Shown in pieces: positions 1 to 5,379 of a stretch of DNA of 5,379 nucleotides. The position numbers and the translations under genes were made by a program. This DNA is from Bacteroidales bacterium (lineage in GTDB: Bacteria > Bacteroidota > Bacteroidia > Bacteroidales > UBA7960): contig DMJL01000218.1 of the NCBI GenBank assembly GCA_003451785.1, forward strand, positions 1 to 5,379, read 5' to 3'. Position 1 is the stretch's first letter. Each line of letters starts with the position of its first letter. Under the pieces are notes generated by a model, which was not told the origin of the DNA, made no database searches, and was given only the letters and a program-made list of their open reading frames with translations.

Positions 1-188
1 ACATCCAATGGCACTTCAATATTTTCCATCTCACTGCCAACCAAATTCTTAAAGTAATAAATCTCCACTGTTTGTCCAACGGGATTGGCTACTTTGCCGG
101 TTATGGTTACTTCGTTGGCTGGTCTGCATGATGCAAAAACAACCAGCATAGAAATTAAAAGCATCAAAGGATGCCAAAACTTATGCAC
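1..188 (-). CDS. Lipoprotein N-terminus, DUF4369/thioredoxin-like type (partial)
   Basis: The minus strand stays open from the window edge and encodes a lipoprotein start. From a GTG at 188 the peptide begins VHKFWHP, followed by a hydrophobic core LMLLISMLVV and a lipobox FASC, with the lipidated Cys at residue 21. The mature part begins CRPANEVTITGKVANPVGQ and continues into YYFKNLVGSEMENIEVPLD. The pattern TITGKV-NP-G-TVEIYYF is like the beta-strand start of DUF4369 domains, which in Bacteroidota often precede a TlpA/thioredoxin domain; that domain would lie outside the window, so the family call is an inference. The protein is expected to be anchored at the periplasmic or outer-membrane face. 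The start is uncertain: the only upstream ATG in frame is at 267-269, which would place 47 residues of mostly polar sequence before the Cys, far too long for a lipoprotein signal. No ribosome binding site favours either start. The 3' end lies beyond the window. Confidence 0.7.
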   Translation of the reverse strand, partial: MHKFWHPLMLLISMLVVFASCRPANEVTITGKVANPVGQTVEIYYFKNLVGSEMENIEVPLD

Positions 189-410
189 TGTAATATGCTT
201 GGTTATCAATTTGCCTGACACTGCGCTGCAGGCTCCCTTTGTGATACAAATTATGCTATTGCGTTTCATAGAAATATGGTTAGTAAAAGAAAATATTTTG
301 TGTAAAATTATAAAAAGCGAATGTACCTGAATGGTTTGCATGAAAAACTTTTTTGTCTGTTCCATTTGGGTCTGTTTAAAACCTTAAAGGCGACTTTACA
401 AATTTATCGC

Positions 411-590
411 ACCGAAGGAATAGTAAAGCGTGTTTGGCGAAATTTGAAATTTCGCAATTTGAAAGATCCTTCCCTTCGGTCAGGATGAAAAGATGCCCAT
501 CAGGGATTGTCATGCTGAATGGAGTACCTGCACTGAGCCAAGGTTCCACAGAGCGCAGCCGAAGTGCCGAAGTGAAGCATCTTGTTTTTA
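411..590. repeat. Composite intergenic repeat with two opposed related units
   Basis: This non-coding stretch is built of related units in opposite orientation. Read on the minus strand, 461-488 begins TCATCCTGA and ends GGATCTTTC. Read on the plus strand, 510-584 begins TCATGCTGA and ends GCATCTTG, with GAGCGCAGCCGAAG inside it. Both follow the pattern TCATnCTGA...CGAAG...ATCTT, which I recognise as a common type of intergenic repeat in Bacteroidota; I cannot test copy number from this window. Further symmetry is visible: ACCGAAGG at 411-418 is inverted as CCTTCGGT at 473-480, AAGATGC at 490-496 is inverted as GCATCTT at 577-583, and GCCGAAGT is tandemly doubled at 558-573. Reading frames that cross it look spurious. 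Confidence 0.6.
437..455. repeat. Perfect 19-bp palindrome
   Basis: GCGAAATTT (437-445) and AAATTTCGC (447-455) are exact reverse complements around a single central G. AATTTGAAA inside it (441-449) is repeated directly at 456-464. The palindrome sits between the outer inverted arms of the composite repeat, so it may be part of that element. It is also the shape of an operator site, but no gene start is near enough to make that likely. There is no T-run that would make it an intrinsic terminator. Confidence 0.5.
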
Positions 591-871
591 TCAGGCGGTA
601 AATGGGTCTATCGAAATGCACCTTATGATTGCATCTCTCATAAAGTTGTCGGTTTCATTAATACACAATGCATACCCAAAGTCCTTTATATTGGCTAAAA
701 ACATCCACAATTTATTAAAACATAATCTTTCAATTCATTTACACAATGCAATATCGGCTAAGTTGCCTAATTATTACCGATTACCGATAACTGAAATTTA
801 CGCTATGTTTTCTCCAAGCACATCTCATACCCTTATGCCAATTTAAAACCTAAATCCTTGATTTTGGCTAT
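591..871. other. AT-rich intergenic spacer without a recognisable gene
   Basis: I see no convincing coding sequence on either strand here. The minus strand has stops in all frames. A plus-strand frame is open to 846, but it begins inside the repeat and its product matches nothing I know. Minor structure: TACACAATGCA occurs twice (662-672 and 740-750), and ATTACCG is tandemly doubled at 773-786. Neither is strong enough to assign a role. The stretch 189-410 on the other side of the repeat is similarly empty, apart from the possible longer start of the lipoprotein at 269. Confidence 0.5.
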
Positions 872-879
872 TACTTTTG
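872..879 (+). promoter_or_regulatory. Candidate -7 promoter box for the MFS gene
   Basis: TACTTTTG matches the Bacteroidota -7 consensus TAnnTTTG exactly. It lies 30 bases before the ATG at 910, which would leave a leader of roughly 25 bases. No TTTG -33 box is present at the usual distance of about 20 bases upstream, so the call rests on one element and its position. Confidence 0.35.
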
Positions 880-909
880 CGGGCACAATATGCCCACCAA
901 ATTCACTTT

Positions 910-2211
910 ATGAGCATTCTACGAATCCCCAATCTTACCAAAAAGGAGAAAGTAACTTTCGCCCTGCATTTTCAGTATTCACTATTGGATGGAGTGCTTG
1001 CCGGTATTGTGGCTCTCAACGAGTTTGTGTTTGTGAAGAGTTTATTGGGATCTGGTGTTCAGGCGAGTATGCTGTTCCAATTTGGCACGCTGGTTTTTAT
1101 TTTGCTTATTTTTTTCAACGGATTGCTCAACAGCATAAAAAATCGCAAGAACCTACTGAGAATTACAGCTCTGGCAACACGCATTCCCCTGTTCTTGTTG
1201 TTGTTTTTCCCACGAACCCAAGATGCTTTGACCGGAAACTCGATATGGCACCTACTTTTTTTAGGAATTTTTTTAATGTATTATTTGGCCAACCCTGTTA
1301 TTTTTCCCAATATCAACCAATTACTAAAGAACGGATATTCGCATCAAAACTTTGGAAAGTTATTTAGCCTAGCTTCCACTGCCAACCGCATAGTGATGAT
1401 GATCACTACCTTAGTTTATGGTCTGTTGCTCGACAGCAATCCCTTTTTCTTTGTGTATGCCTTTCCAGTTGCAGGTGTTCTTGGGATTTGGTCGTTATTC
1501 TTGCTCTCTATGATTCCTTTTAGCGCAACAGAAACACATCGTCCGCTTCCAGGTGTAATCAACGAGATGAAATCATCGGTAAAAGAAATGCTGCTTATTC
1601 TGCGCACCAATATACCCTTCCGGCACTTTGAAACCGGCTTTATGTTTTATGGATTTGGGTTTATGGGCTCATTCACAGTTATCATTTTGTTTTTCGAGCA
1701 AGCTCTTGGGCTGAATTATTCGAGCGTGGCATTTTACAGAAATTCTTACAACTTGTTGGCTATAGGTATGCTGCCACTTTTTGGGCGATTGGTAGGCATT
1801 TGGGATCCACGGCGATTTGCAGCCCTCTCCTTTCTAAGCATGGCAATTTTTCTATTATCGCTGTTGATTACCAATTATTTCCCACAACATTTTGAGTTTC
1901 TCAATATCCGAATTTATTATGCCCTATTCGCCTACATATTGTTTCATGGAGTATTTGCAGCTACCATGGCATTGAGTTGGAGTATTGGTTCGGCGTATTT
2001 TTGCAGTGCCGAACAGGCTGGGGTTTATCAATCTATCCATTTGAGCCTTACAGCTTTGCGCTCAATTTTTGCACCAGCATTGGGCGTGTTGTTTCTTCAA
2101 TTATGGGGCTATACGGCAGCTTTTGCCATAGCCATTGCCATGCTATTGATTGGTTGCATCATCATGTATTATTCGGAGAAAAAATGGCCGCTCGCAAAAC
2201 CCTCAAGCTAA
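910..2211 (+). CDS. MFS-type membrane transporter
   Basis: The gene encodes a 433-residue integral inner-membrane protein, the usual length for a major facilitator with about 12 helices. Hydrophobic helices recur along the whole length, for example at residues 55-75, 90-100, 113-133, 160-175, 180-203, 244-263, 280-297, 303-321, 336-356 and 398-420. A longer polar stretch around 205-240 fits the central cytoplasmic loop between the two six-helix halves. The loop FGRLVGIWDPRRF (residues 291-303) resembles the second-half version of MFS motif A, and GLLNSIKNRKNL (71-82) stands at the equivalent first-half place. No substrate can be read from the sequence. I chose ATG 910 (MSILRIPNL); an in-frame TTG at 877 lies within the candidate promoter region and is less likely. 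No clear Shine-Dalgarno precedes the ATG. The TAA stop overlaps the stop of the convergent permease gene. An alternative label would be simply a polytopic membrane protein of unknown function. Confidence 0.85.
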   Translation: MSILRIPNLTKKEKVTFALHFQYSLLDGVLAGIVALNEFVFVKSLLGSGVQASMLFQFGTLVFILLIFFNGLLNSIKNRKNLLRITALATRIPLFLLLFFPRTQDALTGNSIWHLLFLGIFLMYYLANPVIFPNINQLLKNGYSHQNFGKLFSLASTANRIVMMITTLVYGLLLDSNPFFFVYAFPVAGVLGIWSLFLLSMIPFSATETHRPLPGVINEMKSSVKEMLLILRTNIPFRHFETGFMFYGFGFMGSFTVIILFFEQALGLNYSSVAFYRNSYNLLAIGMLPLFGRLVGIWDPRRFAALSFLSMAIFLLSLLITNYFPQHFEFLNIRIYYALFAYILFHGVFAATMALSWSIGSAYFCSAEQAGVYQSIHLSLTALRSIFAPALGVLFLQLWGYTAAFAIAIAMLLIGCIIMYYSEKKWPLAKPSS

Positions 2212-3158
2212 TCGACAGTTTTAGAAAATATTGTCTTCTGATATCGCAGCAAAAAGGAAAACACAACCACAAACAGCGTAACCAACACGCTAACTATAGC
2301 CGCCGGAAGTGCTACTCTGGGGTCGTCGGCAAAGAATGAAAAAGCAACTACAGCTGCAAATGCACTACTTTTGGTGGTAAGCATCAGGGTGCTGCTTATT
2401 AGAAATGGTTGGGCAAATCCCTTGGTGCGCATCACCATAAAATATCCCAAGCCCACAACGAACATGGCAAAAAGGAAAATTGCGGTAATTATTAACAAAG
2501 GATAGGGTTCTGAGAACAACACACGGGAACTCATTCCCATGATTGGAGCTATAACCAAAAAAAAGCCCCATTTAATTACCCCGTCTTTTATTTTTTTCAC
2601 TCCGGTGATGAGCCTCCGGTGGCGCAAAACACGACTAACCAGCAAAGGAATAAAAATGGTTTTGAGCATGATAAGAAAAATCCCCATTGGCTCAATCACC
2701 GTTTGCCCAAGCACAAGCAGCAAAATAAGTGGAGCAATGGGCATAGCCAAAAGATGAAGCCCAAATACTCCGGTAATGGCGAAATTACTATCTCCTTTGA
2801 GCATTGTGGCAAATGGCACAACCGACGGACCGGGTGGCGATGCAATCAATAGCACCATCCCCACAAAGAAAGGTCGGTAATCGCCCGTATCTAAAAGCAA
2901 CCAACCCAGAACAAACACTACCAAACCAAAAACCAAATAATTGAGCAGCACCGACCAACCAATCGGTGCTACCACCTTGCGCAAAGGCCACCAATTTGAA
3001 AATGAAAAACCCGAAGTAGCGAATACCATCACAACTCCTAAGGAATAAACCGACAATTCGGCCAACAACTTCAATCGCTCGCCCAAAACAAAACCCAAAA
3101 CCAATGCAAGGGTTAGGACAAAATCGCGATGATTAAGAAAGCGAAGTATGGTGTGCAT
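2208..3158 (-). CDS. BASS/SBF-family permease (bile acid:sodium symporter-like)
   Basis: The product is a 316-residue membrane protein with about ten hydrophobic segments (near residues 12-27, 33-50, 66-88, 95-115, 127-150, 157-175, 196-213, 219-242, 250-276 and 281-304), the length and topology of the BASS fold. The two pseudo-repeated core segments are recognisable: SPPGPSVVPFATMLKGDSN (107-125) at the first broken helix, and TTKSSAFAAVVAFSFF (261-276) followed by DPRVALPAAIVSVL (279-292) at the second. Family members move bile acids, pantoate, pyruvate, other organic anions or arsenite; the substrate here is unknown. The second core segment has Lys263-Ser264 where, in my rough alignment, sodium-coupled members carry an E-x-G-x-Q-N motif, so sodium coupling should not be assumed. 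The ATG at 3158-3156 gives the expected short N-terminus and is divergent from rsmE. The TAG stop (2210-2208) lies within the end of the convergent MFS gene. Confidence 0.82.
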   Translation of the reverse strand: MHTILRFLNHRDFVLTLALVLGFVLGERLKLLAELSVYSLGVVMVFATSGFSFSNWWPLRKVVAPIGWSVLLNYLVFGLVVFVLGWLLLDTGDYRPFFVGMVLLIASPPGPSVVPFATMLKGDSNFAITGVFGLHLLAMPIAPLILLLVLGQTVIEPMGIFLIMLKTIFIPLLVSRVLRHRRLITGVKKIKDGVIKWGFFLVIAPIMGMSSRVLFSEPYPLLIITAIFLFAMFVVGLGYFMVMRTKGFAQPFLISSTLMLTTKSSAFAAVVAFSFFADDPRVALPAAIVSVLVTLFVVVFSFLLRYQKTIFSKTVD

Positions 3159-3193
3159 CTAAGATATTTACCAAAATGAAACAGCCTTTTTAG

Positions 3194-3201
3194 TACATTT
3201 G
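3194..3201 (+). promoter_or_regulatory. Candidate -7 promoter box for rsmE
   Basis: TACATTTG is an exact TAnnTTTG match, 33 bases before the rsmE ATG. The nearest -33-like element is TTTA at 3167-3170, 23 bases upstream, so the -33 match is weak. On the opposite strand, TCATTTTG (bases 3179-3172) is a one-mismatch -7 box ahead of the divergent permease gene, which suggests back-to-back promoters in this 76-base gap. Confidence 0.45.
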
Positions 3202-3234
3202 TTTACAAACCACTCGGTAATATTTCGACAAAAC

Positions 3235-3939
3235 ATGCACATATTTTTTGCAGATTTCACTTTAAACGCCACAATTTCTTTATCAGAAGAAGAATCGTTT
3301 CATGCAGCCAAAGTTCTCCGATTGCGACAAAACCAAGAAGTAATGCTTACCGATGGCAAAGGAGCCATAGGCAAAGGCTTACTTGTGGAGAGTAGCCGCA
3401 AAGAAAGTAAAGTGGAAGTATTCGCCATGCATATCCAGCCCCCACGCCCCATAAGCCTTCATGTGGCTATTGCGCCTACTAAGAACATTGACCGCTTTGA
3501 GTGGTTTCTGGAAAAAGCCACCGAATGTGGCATAGATGCCATAACCCCAATCTATTGCGAACAGAGCGAGCGCACTACTCTTAAGCCCGAAAGACTAAAT
3601 AAAATCTTGGTATCGGCCATGAAACAATCCCTGCGAGCTTACATGCCATTATTGAACCCCGAAACCAAGGTCAAAGAATTTGTAGAACAATCCAACTCAG
3701 CCGTTAAAATGATTGCCCATTGTGGCGAAGGAACCAAGAGAAACATTTCTGATGTATACCATTGTGGTCAGAATGCAGTGCTAATGATTGGCCCGGAAGG
3801 CGATTTCACCCCAAAAGAAATCCATTGGGCATCGAACAACGGATTCCAACAGATAACATTGGGCGAATATCGCCTGCGTACCGAAACAGCAGCATTAGCT
3901 GGCTGCATAAAAATAAACGCTATGAACAACCTATTGTAG
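3235..3939 (+). CDS. rsmE: 16S rRNA (uracil(1498)-N(3))-methyltransferase
   Basis: The gene encodes RsmE, a cytoplasmic SAM-dependent enzyme that methylates N3 of U1498 in 16S rRNA of the small ribosomal subunit. The 234-residue product has the full family length. The N-terminal PUA-like part (about 1-70) shows FHAAKVLRLR (22-31) and LTDGKG (38-43). The C-terminal SPOUT domain, with a deep trefoil knot, shows KNIDRFEWFLEKATECGI (83-100), SAMKQSLRAYMP (127-138), the SAM-site loop MIGPEGDFTPKEI (184-196) and the signature LGEYRLRTETAALAG (209-223). Nothing essential appears to be missing. I chose ATG 3235 (MHIFFADF) because it gives the typical compact start; an upstream in-frame TTG at 3199 overlaps the -7 box and would be untranslated. 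The gene stands alone: the permease is divergent and a decayed gene follows. No terminator hairpin is evident after the TAG. Confidence 0.95.
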   Translation: MHIFFADFTLNATISLSEEESFHAAKVLRLRQNQEVMLTDGKGAIGKGLLVESSRKESKVEVFAMHIQPPRPISLHVAIAPTKNIDRFEWFLEKATECGIDAITPIYCEQSERTTLKPERLNKILVSAMKQSLRAYMPLLNPETKVKEFVEQSNSAVKMIAHCGEGTKRNISDVYHCGQNAVLMIGPEGDFTPKEIHWASNNGFQQITLGEYRLRTETAALAGCIKINAMNNLL

Positions 3940-4100
3940 TACTTGGCAAACATTTTTCTAAACAAAGGGGATTTTCTGAGTATTAACGGGGGAAAAACAT
4001 TGGCAAACTCATCAAAGCACTAACAGAAATTTGGGTTTCCGTAAACGATATTACACATTCGAAAAACCTGTATCAAAAAATGCACGCATACAATTTTTAT

Positions 4101-4132
4101 TTTGGATGCAAGACCGTTTAGAATTAAGTTTG
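4101..4132 (+). promoter_or_regulatory. Two-element Bacteroidota promoter upstream of the ggt-like gene
   Basis: TTTG at 4101-4104 and TAAGTTTG at 4125-4132 are separated by 20 bases, matching both the -33 and -7 boxes of the Bacteroidota housekeeping promoter at the expected spacing. Transcription would start near 4136-4140 and give a leader of about 180 bases before the ggt ATG. A second exact -7 box, TAAGTTTG, occurs at 4204-4211 with only a TTTC at 4182-4185 as a -33 candidate; it would give a leader of about 100 bases. Either could drive the gamma-glutamyltransferase gene. Confidence 0.45.
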
Positions 4133-4149
4133 CTTGAATAAATTATCTG

Positions 4150-4177
4150 TGTGGATTTTATTGCACGAAATTCCACA
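4150..4177 (+). other. Stem-loop in the putative ggt leader
   Basis: TGTGGA (4150-4155) pairs with TCCACA (4172-4177). After one T-T mismatch, TTT (4157-4159) pairs with AAA (4168-4170), leaving a loop of about eight bases. It begins about 18 bases after the -7 box at 4125-4132, so it would lie near the 5' end of the transcript. There is no T-run after it, so it does not look like an intrinsic terminator. A 5' stabilising hairpin or chance are both possible. Confidence 0.25.
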
Positions 4178-4318
4178 AGGCTTTCAATTTTGGGGGCAAA
4201 CATTAAGTTTGCATCATTGGCGAATTACCCATTAAGGCTGGTGGAGTGAAATATGCAGGGTTTTAAATGATATTTATGAGAAATTGCTTTTAAGGTAAAA
4301 CACCAAATGCTTTAAACC

Positions 4319-5379
4319 ATGAGAATTATTGCAACTTTACTATTTGTGTTATTAGTGTTTAGCGGATTGTTGGGGCATTCGCAAGATCGCCTCACAGGGA
4401 GGGCATTCGCAACTCGCTCCGAGGTAATTGCTCAAAACGGAATGGCAGCCACGAGTCACCCCCTGGCAACCCAAATAGCCATAGACATTTTGCAGAAAGG
4501 GGGAACTGCCGTTGACGCAGCCATTGCCGCCAATGCAGCACTGGGATTAATGGAGCCTACCGGATGTGGGATTGGGGGCGACCTGTTAGCCATTATATGG
4601 TGCTCAGAAACCCGCAAACTTTATGGGCTTAATGCCAGTGGTCGTTCGCCCAAAAGCCTAACTCGAGAGCATTTTTTGGAGAAAGGCTATCAGATGATAC
4701 CCCAAAGAGGACCACTTTCGGTTTCCGTTCCTGGGGCGGTGGATGGTTGGTTTGAAATGCACCGAAAATTTGGCAGGCTACCCATGAGCGATATTTTGCA
4801 ACCATCCATAGACTATGCTATCAACGGCTTTCCAGTTACTGAACTTATTGCTTATTTGTTTCAGCGGTCAGCAGGGATTCTGGGTCGTTTCCCCAATTTC
4901 AAAGAGACTTTTATGCCCAATGGAAGGATGCCCCGCAAAGGCGAGATTTTTCGCAACCCTCTCCTTGCTAATACCTACAAGATTTTAGCCACCCAAGGCA
5001 GAGATGCCTTCTATAAAGGCGAGATTGCAAAGGTGATTGACAAATTTATGCGCGAAAACGGGGGCTTTCTTACGCTTGATGATTTGGCAAACCACCAAAG
5101 CGAGTGGATTGAGCCAGTGTCAACAAACTACCGGGGATACGATGTTTGGCAACTACCACCCAATAGTCAAGGAATTGCTGTGCTGCAAATGCTCAATATT
5201 TTGGAAGGCTTCGATATTGCGTCCATGGACATCTTCTCGCCCGAATACATACATCTTCTAGTAGAAGCCAAGAAACTTGCATTTGAAGACAGGGCAAAAT
5301 ACTATGCCGATATGAACTTCAACACCATACCTGTGGAATGGCTTATCTCCGAGGAATATGCAGCACAACGGCGCAAACT
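4319..5379 (+). CDS. ggt: Gamma-glutamyltransferase/glutathione hydrolase (partial, 3' end missing)
   Basis: The visible 353 residues are the N-terminal part of a gamma-glutamyltransferase, which cleaves or transfers the gamma-glutamyl group of glutathione and related peptides in the periplasm; the whole protein is usually 550-600 residues. Residues 1-21 form a signal peptide (MRIIATLLFVLLVFSG, then GHS before a likely cleavage). Family landmarks in order are NGMAATSHPLAT (40-51), GGTAVDAAIAANAALGLMEP (61-80), CGIGGDL (83-89), YGLNASGRSP (102-111; the Arg aligns with the residue that holds the gamma-glutamyl carboxylate), GPLSVSVPGAVDGW (131-144), GGFLTLDDL (248-256), YRGYDVWQLPPNSQG (271-285) and EAKKLAFEDRAKYYAD (316-331). 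The precursor is normally cut by itself before a conserved Thr that becomes the nucleophile; that Thr lies beyond the window, so activity cannot be judged. ATG 4319 places the signal peptide exactly at the start. No Shine-Dalgarno is evident. The gene symbol denotes the family; paralogues are common in Bacteroidota. Confidence 0.92.
   Translation, partial: MRIIATLLFVLLVFSGLLGHSQDRLTGRAFATRSEVIAQNGMAATSHPLATQIAIDILQKGGTAVDAAIAANAALGLMEPTGCGIGGDLLAIIWCSETRKLYGLNASGRSPKSLTREHFLEKGYQMIPQRGPLSVSVPGAVDGWFEMHRKFGRLPMSDILQPSIDYAINGFPVTELIAYLFQRSAGILGRFPNFKETFMPNGRMPRKGEIFRNPLLANTYKILATQGRDAFYKGEIAKVIDKFMRENGGFLTLDDLANHQSEWIEPVSTNYRGYDVWQLPPNSQGIAVLQMLNILEGFDIASMDIFSPEYIHLLVEAKKLAFEDRAKYYADMNFNTIPVEWLISEEYAAQRRK

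Larger units (their letters stand above)
3987..4298 (+). pseudogene. Possible decayed VOC (glyoxalase-like) gene
   Basis: One reading frame through this 380-base gap carries protein-like sequence broken by stops. The first part reads KLIKALTEIWVSVNDITHSK then NLYQKMHAYNFYF, which resembles the first beta-alpha unit of VOC proteins (glyoxalase, bleomycin resistance, dioxygenase fold), where V-x-D-I/L-x-x-S-x-x-F/Y-Y is typical. After stops at 4119-4121 and 4125-4127 the same frame resumes with LHEIPQGFQFWGQTLSLHH (4161-4217), similar to the F-x-F-x-G-x-x-L-x-x-H strand of many VOC members. After a third stop at 4233-4235 it reads GWWSEICRVLNDIYEKLLLR up to a stop at 4296. There is no start codon at the left end and the spacing between the blocks is longer than usual. 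The blocks are directly visible; the family assignment is an inference from short matches, and the region could be plain intergenic DNA. Confidence 0.35.

Noticed and set aside
85..330. Plus-strand open frame of 81 codons at the left edge
   Set aside because: It is the shadow of the minus-strand lipoprotein, whose signal peptide and lipobox are convincing.
376..621. Minus-strand open frame of 81 codons
   Set aside because: It is almost wholly made of the palindromic repeat; the peptide has no recognisable family features.
493..846. Plus-strand open frame of 117 codons
   Set aside because: It begins inside the composite repeat, is rich in His/Ser/Ile without domain pattern, has no ribosome binding site, and runs through AT-rich spacer. 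It is judged spurious.
858..1367. Plus-strand open frame of 169 codons overlapping the MFS gene start
   Set aside because: It overlaps the MFS gene in another frame and lacks any pattern, while the MFS frame shows clear membrane helices.
2200..2225. Bidirectional terminator between the two convergent genes
   Set aside because: The stop codons overlap, and I found no GC-rich hairpin followed by T-runs on either strand at this point.
2539..2994. Several short open frames on both strands
   Set aside because: All lie within the BASS permease gene in other frames, and none has a coherent product.
3980..4139. Another open frame after rsmE (LTGEKHWQTH... to LLE)
   Set aside because: It has no start codon near its left end and no recognisable pattern; the neighbouring frame has the VOC-like blocks.
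1..5379. CRISPR array, tRNA or rRNA gene, insertion sequence, toxin-antitoxin or defence system
   Set aside because: I saw no regularly spaced repeats, cloverleaf-like sequences, transposase motifs or paired small genes to support any of these.

Overview
This window looks like chromosomal DNA from a member of the Bacteroidota. The base composition is AT-leaning. Shine-Dalgarno sequences are weak or absent ahead of every gene start. Several exact matches to the Bacteroidota -7 promoter box (TAnnTTTG) lie close upstream of genes. At the left edge there is a lipoprotein whose first domain resembles the DUF4369 region of thioredoxin-like lipoproteins of that phylum. I did not find a clear new biological system. 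Most of the window is ordinary housekeeping and transport genes, with two unusual intergenic stretches.

Layout, left to right. Positions 1-188 (minus strand) hold the N-terminal part of a lipoprotein gene that runs off the window. Positions 189-909 hold no convincing gene. They contain a palindrome-rich dispersed-type repeat at 411-590, then an AT-rich spacer, and a candidate promoter close to the next gene. Positions 910-2211 (plus) encode an MFS-type membrane transporter. Positions 2208-3158 (minus) encode a BASS/SBF-type permease. These two genes converge and share the bases of their stop codons. Positions 3235-3939 (plus) encode RsmE, the 16S rRNA U1498 N3-methyltransferase, which is divergent from the permease. 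Positions 3940-4318 are intergenic. They appear to hold a decayed VOC (glyoxalase-like) gene in a single reading frame with in-frame stops, and a good Bacteroidota promoter lies within it. Positions 4319-5379 (plus) encode the N-terminal 353 residues of an exported gamma-glutamyltransferase, cut by the window edge before its catalytic threonine.

The genes do not form an operon: each neighbouring pair on the complete part of the map is convergent, divergent, or separated by several hundred bases. They therefore look like independent transcription units: a lipoprotein, two transporters of unknown substrate, an rRNA modification enzyme, and a periplasmic enzyme of glutathione/gamma-glutamyl peptide breakdown.
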